Shown in pieces: positions 57,446 through 64,000 of a stretch of 64,000 nt of DNA. The DNA is taken from positions 1 through 64,000 of the forward strand of contig JAFWKK010000025.1 in assembly GCA_017514235.1 (NCBI GenBank), in the 5' to 3' direction. The notes beneath the pieces are model-generated. The model ran no database searches, had not been told where the DNA came from, and worked only from the letters and a program-made list of their open reading frames with translations. Each line of letters begins with the position of its first letter. Position 1 is the stretch's first letter. This stretch comes from Kiritimatiellia bacterium (GTDB lineage Bacteria > Verrucomicrobiota > Kiritimatiellia > RFP12 > UBA1067). The position numbers and the translations under genes were made by a program.

Positions 57446-58542
57446 AAAGCGACTCCCCAATGCTTCTGATCGGCATCGGCACGGCTGGCTGCGCCATGGC
57501 CCGCGGCGTGGGAAGGGCCTTCGGAGAGGACATCAGGTGCGTGCTGGTCGACACCGATGCGACGTCCGGCGAGGCTGGCGGAGACTTCGTGCTCATCGGC
57601 GGCGACAGGCTGTCGGGCCGCGGGGCTGGCGGCAACATCGTCGCCGGGCGGCTGGCGGCCGAGGTCTCGATACGGATGATCGACGACCGCCTCGAGGACG
57701 TCCGGCTGGCGGTGATAGTTACCGCTCTCGGCGGCGGCACCGGCGGCGGCGCCACGCTCGAGGCCGCGAAGCACCTTGCCGCGCACGGCATACCGTCCGT
57801 GGTGTTCGCCACCACGCCGTTCGTCTTCGAGGGCGACGACCGCCAGCGCAACTCCCGCGGCGTCATGACGATGATAGAAGATGCGGCCAACGCCACGTTC
57901 TTCCTGCCGCTGGACAAGCTGATCGGCGACACCGACAACATGGCGGACGCGTTGCGCCGCGCGGTTGACACCGTCGCCAGCGGCGTGACGCTCTTCTGGC
58001 GTCTCGTCGAGAAGCCCGGCTACATACGCCTGGACACCGAGCGCCTGCGCCATCTGCTGGCCGGCGCCGGCCGCGGACGCTTCGCCGCCGTGACCGTTCA
58101 GGGGCCAGGACGCGCGGCAGAGGCCGTGGACCGCCTGATGCGCTCGGAGATGCTTGCGGCATCGTCCGGTCCGGTCAAATCCGCCCTCTGCGGCATACTC
58201 GCAGGCGACGATCTCCTGCTGAGCGAGGTCGGTACGGTCGCCGACGGCGTGCGCAACGCCTTCGGCGGGCTTTCTTTCGACCTGGCGACCGTGAACGACG
58301 AGGCGACGTTCTCCGGCAGGCTTTCCGTGGTCGTAATGCTGTTCGAGGCCGGTACGCGTGCAGAAGGGGAGACGGCGTCAGGCTCGGTAATGGGCAGCCG
58401 CCGCAGGCGTACTGGCAAGGGAGTGCTGGGCGTCGGCCCGTCGGGCCGCGGACGCTTCAAGAACGCAGAGCCGACGGTCTGGCGAGACGAGGACCTTGAC
58501 ATACCGACGTTTATCCGAAAGAACCTGAGCCTTGACTTCTGA
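57442..58542 (+). CDS. ftsZ: cell division GTPase FtsZ, divergent
   Basis: Position after ftsA, the tubulin-like glycine motif TALGGGTGGGATLEAA (about residues 95-110) and the C-terminal conserved peptide DLDIPTFIRKN identify FtsZ, which forms the cytokinetic ring. It is unusual in three places. The first glycine loop reads LIGIGTAGCAMARGV. The tubulin signature is GGGTGGG rather than GGGTGTG. The T7 synergy loop reads YIRLDTERLRHL where NVDFAD is expected, so the catalytic Asn and second Asp are not conserved. Length is 366 residues. GTP hydrolysis may be altered. It overlaps mutL by 11 nt. Confidence 0.88.
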   Translation: MKSDSPMLLIGIGTAGCAMARGVGRAFGEDIRCVLVDTDATSGEAGGDFVLIGGDRLSGRGAGGNIVAGRLAAEVSIRMIDDRLEDVRLAVIVTALGGGTGGGATLEAAKHLAAHGIPSVVFATTPFVFEGDDRQRNSRGVMTMIEDAANATFFLPLDKLIGDTDNMADALRRAVDTVASGVTLFWRLVEKPGYIRLDTERLRHLLAGAGRGRFAAVTVQGPGRAAEAVDRLMRSEMLAASSGPVKSALCGILAGDDLLLSEVGTVADGVRNAFGGLSFDLATVNDEATFSGRLSVVVMLFEAGTRAEGETASGSVMGSRRRRTGKGVLGVGPSGRGRFKNAEPTVWRDEDLDIPTFIRKNLSLDF

Positions 58543-60340
58543 GCGCGACGGACATGTGCGGGTGCTGCCGCTCCACGTGGCTAACAAGATTGCGGCCGGC
58601 GAGGTAGTGGAGCGTCCGTCGTCGGTGGTCAAGGAGCTCGTGGAGAACGCGATCGACGCCGGCGCCGGACGGATTGCGGTATCCGTCGTGCAGGGCGGCC
58701 GCCGCCTCGTCTCAGTGCAGGACGATGGCTGCGGAATGACGCGCGACGACGCCGTCCTTTCGCTGGAACGCCAGGCGACTTCCAAGATTCGCGACGTGAC
58801 CGACATCGAGGCGATAGATACGCTCGGCTTTCGCGGCGAGGCCATTCCGTCGATAGCGTCGGTCTCGCGCTTTACGCTTACGACGCGGCGCGCCGACTCC
58901 GACGAGGGCACGCGCATACAGGTCAACGCCGGCACCCTTGCCGAAGTGCGCTCCGCCGGATGCCCGCCCGGGACGCTCGTCGAGGTGAGGGACCTCTTCT
59001 GCAACGTGCCCGCCCGCCGCAAGTTCCTTCGGGCCTACGCCACCGAGGAGGGGCACGTAAGGTCCGTGTTCGCCGTTCACGCCCTGGCCCACCCGGACAT
59101 CGGTTTCTCCCTTTCGGTTGACGGACGGGAGCTTTATCGCCTTGCGCCGTCGTCGTCGAGAGCCGACCGGGTGAGGGACCTTTTTGGCGCCGACTTCCTG
59201 GAAGGGCTCCTGACCGTGTCCGGCGAGTCGGGTCAGATCCGCATTTCCGGCTACATCGAAAGGCCCGGGCGTTCCGTGCCCTTGCGTCACGACCAGTACG
59301 TGTTCGTGAACGGCCGCCCCGCCACGGCCCCGGTCATCGCATACGCGTTGCGCGAGGTCTGTCCACGGCAGGCGGGCGACAGGCGTCCGGCAACCATTCT
59401 CTTCATTGACCTTCCGCCGTCCTGCGTGGACGTGAACGTGCATCCGACGAAGCGCGAGGTGAGGTTCCGCGACGGCGGCGCGGTAAGGAACGCGCTTGTC
59501 GCCGCGCTTGGCGCAGCGCTGTCCGGCATAGGCGGCGAGGGACCGGTCGGGGCTGGGGGACCGGAGGGGCGCGAAGAACCTTTGGGGCAAGAGAGGCTTG
59601 AGGGACGCGAGAGTCGCGAGAGCGAGAGACATGAGGGACCGGCGAAACGCGAGGATGGTGCGCCTGCTGCGACGCCGTCAGCGCCGTTGCCGTTGACTCC
59701 GCCGCCGGCGCCCGCTCCGTTGCCGATCGAGTTTGCGCTTGAGCCGGATTCGCCGCGTTCCCGTCCCTGGCGGTGGTTCCGCTACCTTGCCCAGAGCGCG
59801 TCGGGCTACTTGCTCATCGAGACGGACGCCGGCATTGTGACGATAAATCCGCACGCGGCCCGTGAGCGCATTGCCTACGAGCGCCTGATGTGCGCGGGCG
59901 AGCGGACGCCGACGGTGCAGACGCTGCTTATTCCGGAGACGGTCCAGCTCGGTCCTGTAGACTTTGCACGCGTTCGCGCGTCGCTGGACACGATCAGGGC
60001 GATGGGCTTCCAGCTGGAGGAGTTCGGGCGCGACACGTTCAAGGTCGATGCGGTGCCGCAGCTGGTCGGGTCGGTCCAGCCGGCTTCGATACTGTCTACG
60101 ATTGCGCGCGACCTTGCCGACGGCGGCAGCCGCCGTGGAGGCCGCTGGCGCGAGGAACTGATAGCGAAGTCGATAGCGCGGTCGTTCGCAGGCTCGTCGC
60201 CGGCGCTCACCGAGGAGGGTGCGGTGCGGCTTGTCGAGGATCTTTGCGCTTGCCGCATGCCATACGTCTGTCCGCGCGGCAAGCTGGTCATGATCTTCAC
60301 GTCCACGCGCGAACTCGACCGCCGTTTCGCCCGTTCCTAG
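58532..60340 (+). CDS. mutL: DNA mismatch repair protein MutL
   Basis: MutL couples mismatch recognition by MutS to strand incision. The N-terminal GHKL ATPase is complete: LPLHVANKIAAGEVVERPSS, ENAIDAGAGRI, DDGCGM, TSKI, TLGFRGEAIPSIASVS and DVNVHPTKREVRF. A Gly/Glu/Arg-rich then Pro-rich linker (about residues 335-405) leads to the dimerisation domain. The endonuclease motif DQHAxxExxxxE is degenerate (NPHAARERIAYE), and the ACHxA motif is not seen, so this MutL probably lacks its own nuclease. The start may be TTG 58532 (overlapping ftsZ) or GTG 58556. A vsr gene is encoded at 13357. Confidence 0.94.
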   Translation: MTSERDGHVRVLPLHVANKIAAGEVVERPSSVVKELVENAIDAGAGRIAVSVVQGGRRLVSVQDDGCGMTRDDAVLSLERQATSKIRDVTDIEAIDTLGFRGEAIPSIASVSRFTLTTRRADSDEGTRIQVNAGTLAEVRSAGCPPGTLVEVRDLFCNVPARRKFLRAYATEEGHVRSVFAVHALAHPDIGFSLSVDGRELYRLAPSSSRADRVRDLFGADFLEGLLTVSGESGQIRISGYIERPGRSVPLRHDQYVFVNGRPATAPVIAYALREVCPRQAGDRRPATILFIDLPPSCVDVNVHPTKREVRFRDGGAVRNALVAALGAALSGIGGEGPVGAGGPEGREEPLGQERLEGRESRESERHEGPAKREDGAPAATPSAPLPLTPPPAPAPLPIEFALEPDSPRSRPWRWFRYLAQSASGYLLIETDAGIVTINPHAARERIAYERLMCAGERTPTVQTLLIPETVQLGPVDFARVRASLDTIRAMGFQLEEFGRDTFKVDAVPQLVGSVQPASILSTIARDLADGGSRRGGRWREELIAKSIARSFAGSSPALTEEGAVRLVEDLCACRMPYVCPRGKLVMIFTSTRELDRRFARS

Positions 60341-60370
60341 GGAAAACCCGCTTTACAATCCAGCCCCGAA

Positions 60371-60381
60371 ACTGCTATACT
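60371..60381 (+). promoter_or_regulatory. promoter of the GH42-like pair
   Basis: ACTGCTATACT gives a TATACT -10 box at 60376-60381. A GTG at 60392 opens the same frame 10 nt later; the homology-supported ATG is at 60485. Confidence 0.5.
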
Positions 60382-60484
60382 ATCGGTAGACGTGGGAAAG
60401 CACTTGTCGGCCTCAAGCCGTGCGGCGGGTGTCGCAATGGGAAAGGTCGGCGTGTTGTTTGCATTGTTGTTTCGGGCGATTGCT

Positions 60485-62530
60485 ATGACTTGGAATCGGA
60501 CTGGGCTGGCAACTGGTGCGGCATGCGCAATGATCATGCTGGCTGCATATGCTGTACCGGAAGAGGAAGTGGGCGGCACCGTGATGCCGTTCGGCGGCAG
60601 CGCATTCGGCGGAGATGCCGACAAGGCTGCCGAGCGGATGCGCATCGTCAAGGAACGGGGCCGCATCTCGCGTTTTGTGATGAGCGGCATAGGCTCGTCC
60701 GTGCGCGTAAACGGCATCAAGGGGCCGGAAGCCTACACGACTCTTGGCCGTCACATCGCCGCCGTTCAGGGGAAGGTGGCCGCCGACGGCATCAAGATCG
60801 GCTTTTTCATGTCGCCCACCCTCAACTGCGGCATAAACCACCCGTGGGCGAAGTTCACGAACTTCGACGGTACGGAACGCGCGTTTACGGCCTGTCCGGG
60901 CGAAGAAGGCTTCCGCAAGGACTTGGCGGCCAAGGCCGCCGCGCTCGCAGCCGAGGCGCATCCGTTCCTTTACCTTATGGAGGACGACTTCAGGTATTGG
61001 GGCCTTGGGTGTTTCTGCGGAAACCATCTTCGAAGGTTTTCGGAGCAGACAGGCGTGGATCGTGACCGCACCGCGCTCGTCAAGGCGCTTCGCGAGACTG
61101 GCGTTGAGGGGCAGAAGCTTCGCATGGCGTGGCATCGTATGCAGGTAGCCGACTTGGTGGCGACGGCGAAGGAGGTCTCGGCAGCAGTTGCGGCGGTTTC
61201 GCCCGAAACGCGAATCGGCCTCTGTGCGCCCGGCGGGTTCCCGGAGCGCGAAACGGCGGAAATCGCCTGTGCGCTTGCAGGCAAGCACCGTCCGGTCGTG
61301 AGGTGGTACGGCTCTTTCTACGGCTACGACTTCCCAGTACAGACGTCTGGACGGCTGTTCTCGGCGCAGTGGTCGCGCGAGAACCTGTCGCCGGAGATCG
61401 AATACATGTACGAGGCAGATCCGTGTCCGCGCACACGGTTCTACGCATCCGCAGCGCGGATGGAGGCGTTAATCTCCACCACGCTCGCCTCCGGCTTCTG
61501 CCTGCCGCTTTTCCAGGCGCTCCTGAGCCGTGAGGACGCGCTTGAGACGGCACCAGACTACCTTAACATGCACGGGCGCCGCCTTGACCGCTTTCTGGCC
61601 ATCAAGGAGGAGGCGTCGAAAGGGCGGCTCGTCGGCGTTCAGGCATGGTTTGACTCCGACATGCGCGTCGGAGGCATGGGCGGCGACGCGAAAAAGCCGC
61701 TCGATCCTGAGTCGTGGTTCCGCGCCCTGAACCGCTTCGGCATTCCTGTCACGATGGCGGACGCGCCGGTGAAGCTCTTGGCAGGGCATCACACGTTCCG
61801 CACGATGGACGATGCCGCGATAACGAATCTGCTGGCCGGCGGCGTGTTTCTTGACGGAGCGGCGGCTGAGACGCTGACCGAACGCGGCTTCGCGCGCTTG
61901 ATCGGCGTTCGGGCGGCAATGCGCGACAAGATCGACTTCTCCGGCGAACATCTCGTCACGAAGGCGCAGGGGGAACAGATTACCTTTCCATGCGCGTTCC
62001 ACCAGAACTACGGGCTCGACGGCTGCGCGGTGTCGCGGCTTGAGCCGCAGGGCGCTCGAAACCTCACGGAGTTCTCCGGGAAAGGCAGCAGGCAGCCTGC
62101 GATTACGTACTTCGAGAACGAACTTGGCGGCAGGGTTGCCGTCATGGCCGTCAATTTGGCCGGGTGCCAATCGTCCAACGTGTTCAACTTCAGAAAGCGC
62201 GACCTGCTCGTGAAGATGTTCCGCCAGCTTGGCGGCGACCGCGTCGTGCCCGCGTGCGTGCTTGACCGCGCCAACGTGACGCTTCTCGCGAACGATGATG
62301 GCGAACGGCTGTTCCTGCATGCGATGTACCTTTCGTGCGATCCTGCGGATTCTTTTCTGCTTGAGGTCGTGCCGCCGTATGCCGGGGGGCGCGTGGAAGT
62401 GCTTGATGGCGCGGAGTGGAAGCCGGCGGACGCGGAATGGAGAGAGTCGCGGCTGGCGCTGCGTCCGCCAGCGAAGGTGAAGGTGTACGGAACGCTGGAC
62501 CTGCGCATTGCGAAGGGAGGCAGGAAATGA
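60485..62530 (+). CDS. secreted GH42-like TIM-barrel glycosidase-like protein, first copy
   Basis: The 681-residue protein (from ATG 60485, chosen because its leader length equals that of the downstream paralogue) has an N-terminal hydrophobic segment (GLATGAACAMIMLAAYAV). It opens with VGGTVMPFGGSAFGGDADKA. The segment FLYLMEDDFRYWGLGCFCGN then HLRRFSE is like the DDFRxxxxGCFCxxCLxxF loop of GH42-type beta-galactosidase relatives. Strands with RIGLCAPGGFPERET and VRWYGSFYGYD follow, then a post-barrel Rossmann-like domain (LLAGGVFLDGAAAETLTERG, typical of GH42 trimerisation domains) and a beta-sandwich C-terminus. The frame is open back to GTG 60392. The substrate is unknown. Confidence 0.7.
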   Translation: MTWNRTGLATGAACAMIMLAAYAVPEEEVGGTVMPFGGSAFGGDADKAAERMRIVKERGRISRFVMSGIGSSVRVNGIKGPEAYTTLGRHIAAVQGKVAADGIKIGFFMSPTLNCGINHPWAKFTNFDGTERAFTACPGEEGFRKDLAAKAAALAAEAHPFLYLMEDDFRYWGLGCFCGNHLRRFSEQTGVDRDRTALVKALRETGVEGQKLRMAWHRMQVADLVATAKEVSAAVAAVSPETRIGLCAPGGFPERETAEIACALAGKHRPVVRWYGSFYGYDFPVQTSGRLFSAQWSRENLSPEIEYMYEADPCPRTRFYASAARMEALISTTLASGFCLPLFQALLSREDALETAPDYLNMHGRRLDRFLAIKEEASKGRLVGVQAWFDSDMRVGGMGGDAKKPLDPESWFRALNRFGIPVTMADAPVKLLAGHHTFRTMDDAAITNLLAGGVFLDGAAAETLTERGFARLIGVRAAMRDKIDFSGEHLVTKAQGEQITFPCAFHQNYGLDGCAVSRLEPQGARNLTEFSGKGSRQPAITYFENELGGRVAVMAVNLAGCQSSNVFNFRKRDLLVKMFRQLGGDRVVPACVLDRANVTLLANDDGERLFLHAMYLSCDPADSFLLEVVPPYAGGRVEVLDGAEWKPADAEWRESRLALRPPAKVKVYGTLDLRIAKGGRK

Positions 62531-64000
62531 ATTTGGCATCGAAGACTTTTGCCTCTGCCATGCTGCTCGTCTCGGCGCTGTCGTCCGCCGGCTGCCAGCC
62601 GCCGGCGGAGGATGTTGGCGGCACGGTGATGCCGTTCGGGCTGGGGGCGTTCGGCGGCGACACCGACAAGGTCGCCGAGCGCCTGCGCGAAGTCAAGGCG
62701 CGCGGAGGGATCTCGCGCTTTGTGATGAGCGGGCCGGGGCATGCGGTTCGCGTAAGCGGCATCATGGATGTTGCGGGTTACGCGGCGCTCGGGCGCAGGA
62801 TCGGCGAAATCCGGCGGAAGGTTGCGGCGGACGGAATACTGATCGGCTACAAGATGATGCCCACGATGAACTGCGGCATAAACCATCCGTGGCGCAAGTT
62901 CACGCTGGCGGACGGCAAGGAGCGCGAGTTCACGGCGTGTCCCGGCGAGGAGAGCTTCAGGAAGGACTTCGCCTCGAAGTGCGCCGCCGTTGCAGGTGCG
63001 GGACGTCCGTTCCTGTACTTGATGGACGACGACTTCCGCTACTACACGCTTGGCTGCTTCTGTGAAGACCATCTTCGCAGGTTCGCGGAGATTTCCGGCG
63101 TCCGGCGCGACCGGAAGGAAATGGTGAGGGCGTTGCGCGTGGAAGGAGAGGAAGGGCATCGGCTTCGCATGGCGTGGCACCGCTTCCAGACCGGCGACCT
63201 GCTTCTGCTGGCCAAGGCGGCCTCCGACGCGATCGCCGCCGTTTCGCCGGAGACGCGAGTCGGGCTGTGCGCCCCAGGCGGCTTCCCGGAGCGCGAGACG
63301 GCTGAGATTGCCCGGACGCTTGCCGGGAAGCACCGCCCGGTCATCCGCTGGTGGGGCTCGGTGTATGGCTACGACTGCCCGGTGGATGCGTCGGGGCTTC
63401 TATTCTCGGCGCAGTGGTCTAAGGAGAACCTGCCGCAGGACATCGAGTGCATGTACGAGGCCGACCCCTGCCCCCATTCGCGCTTCTACGCTTCAGCCGC
63501 GCGGATGGAGGCGCTTGTCACAACGACGCTCGCGTTCGGTTATTCAGCGCCGCTCTTCCAGGCGCTTGGCGGACGCGCCGACGCGCTTGCGACTTCGCCG
63601 GACTACATCGACATGCACAAGCGCTGCATGGATCGCTTTGCGGCTGTCAAGGCCGAGGCCGCGAAAGGGCGCCTCGTGGGCGTGCAGGCGTTCTTCGACC
63701 CCGACAGCCGCGTGGGCGGCGTAGGCGGCAGCGCGAAGAAACCGCTCGATGTCTCGGCGTGGCACCGCTCCTTGAACCGGTTGGGCATTCCGGTGACGAC
63801 GGCGGAAGCGCCGGTGAAGCTCTTTACGGGGCACCATGCGTTCCGCACGATGGACGGCGCTGCCATAACAAACCTGTTGTCCGGCGGCGCGTTTCTTGAC
63901 GGCGCGGCGGCGGAGGCGCTCACCGACCGCGGCTTCGCGAACTTGACAGGCGTGAAGGCCGCGATGCGCGACAAGATCGACTTCATCGGCGAACACCAGA
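62527..64000 (+). CDS. GH42-like lipoprotein, second copy, truncated by window end
   Basis: An ATG overlapping the previous stop (ATGA) opens 491 codons with no stop before the window edge. The start is a lipoprotein signal (TFASAMLLVSALSSAGC with Cys at residue 23), then VGGTVMPFGLGAFGGDTDKV. It aligns end to end with the upstream protein, about two-thirds identical by eye: CGINHPWRKFTLADG, LYLMDDDFRYYTLGCFCEDH, RVGLCAPGGFPERETAEIAR, GGAFLDGAAAEALTDRGFAN. It is a clear tandem duplicate. Unlike the first copy it has a canonical lipobox, so the two may be anchored differently. Confidence 0.8.
   Translation, partial: MNLASKTFASAMLLVSALSSAGCQPPAEDVGGTVMPFGLGAFGGDTDKVAERLREVKARGGISRFVMSGPGHAVRVSGIMDVAGYAALGRRIGEIRRKVAADGILIGYKMMPTMNCGINHPWRKFTLADGKEREFTACPGEESFRKDFASKCAAVAGAGRPFLYLMDDDFRYYTLGCFCEDHLRRFAEISGVRRDRKEMVRALRVEGEEGHRLRMAWHRFQTGDLLLLAKAASDAIAAVSPETRVGLCAPGGFPERETAEIARTLAGKHRPVIRWWGSVYGYDCPVDASGLLFSAQWSKENLPQDIECMYEADPCPHSRFYASAARMEALVTTTLAFGYSAPLFQALGGRADALATSPDYIDMHKRCMDRFAAVKAEAAKGRLVGVQAFFDPDSRVGGVGGSAKKPLDVSAWHRSLNRLGIPVTTAEAPVKLFTGHHAFRTMDGAAITNLLSGGAFLDGAAAEALTDRGFANLTGVKAAMRDKIDFIGEHQ

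Noticed and set aside
1..64000. tRNA or rRNA genes and complete insertion sequences
   Set aside because: I saw no GTTCRA-type T-arm with matching acceptor stems, no rRNA signature sequences and no intact transposase in either strand.

Overview
The window is GC-rich, gene-dense DNA and is almost certainly chromosomal: it carries genes for ribosomal proteins S1, L28, S12, S7, S16 and L19, the ddl-ftsQ-ftsA-ftsZ division cluster, mutL, ung, folD and proC. The gene content suggests a strict or facultative anaerobe of the PVC superphylum, most like Kiritimatiellota/Lentisphaerota/Verrucomicrobiota from a gut or sediment. The pointers are a class III (oxygen-sensitive) ribonucleotide reductase, a second glycyl radical enzyme with its own activase, a PEP-CTERM protein plus a CAAX-protease-like protein of the kind seen in exosortase genomes, a type II secretion pseudopilin operon, very large secreted beta-helix proteins, many secreted glycosidase-like TIM-barrel proteins and a divergent FtsZ. 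The lineage is inference; no 16S gene is present.

Layout: 0-4.4 kb holds rpsA, rpmB, a Xer-type recombinase, a probable transposase remnant, then rpsL-rpsG. From 4.55 to 15.03 kb lies one long run of closely spaced plus-strand genes: a DRTGG protein, a CBS/anti-sigma-type ATPase, a mutarotase-like protein, an EF-hand membrane protein, pseudopilins gspG-H-I-J-K, folD, vsr, a small membrane protein and a shortened GH20-like protein. From 15.1 to 34.8 kb is an accessory, partly AT-richer block: a XylR-like regulator flanked by TTGCGCAA palindromes, a DUF4105-like membrane protein, a seven-unit array with an exact 23-bp period, a 5067-residue secreted protein, a PEP-CTERM protein and another secreted protein. 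From 35 to 40.6 kb are nrdD, psd, a structured intergenic stretch, rpsP-rplS and dinB (minus strand).

From 40.7 to 50.9 kb is a second accessory block: a Tat-signal GH20-like protein, a LamG/beta-strand-repeat protein, a glycyl radical enzyme with an unusual active-site loop, its radical SAM activase carrying an apparent Tat signal, and a secreted phytase-like protein. From 50.9 to 60.3 kb is housekeeping: proC, a cupin (minus strand), ung, a CAAX-protease-like protein, a NagB-like protein lacking a catalytic Asp, ddl-ftsQ-ftsA-ftsZ and mutL. The window ends in two tandem GH42-like paralogues; the second runs off the edge.

Two cross-cutting signals stand out. Many genes are preceded by a TGnTATAMT box, often with a T-tract just upstream. 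In at least four cases the box lies only 6-7 nt from the start codon, which predicts leaderless mRNAs. At rpsA and ddl, the T-tract of an upstream hairpin terminator runs directly into the promoter box of the next gene. The most novel candidates are the 23-bp palindrome array with its coupled open reading frame, and the glycyl radical enzyme/Tat-activase pair.
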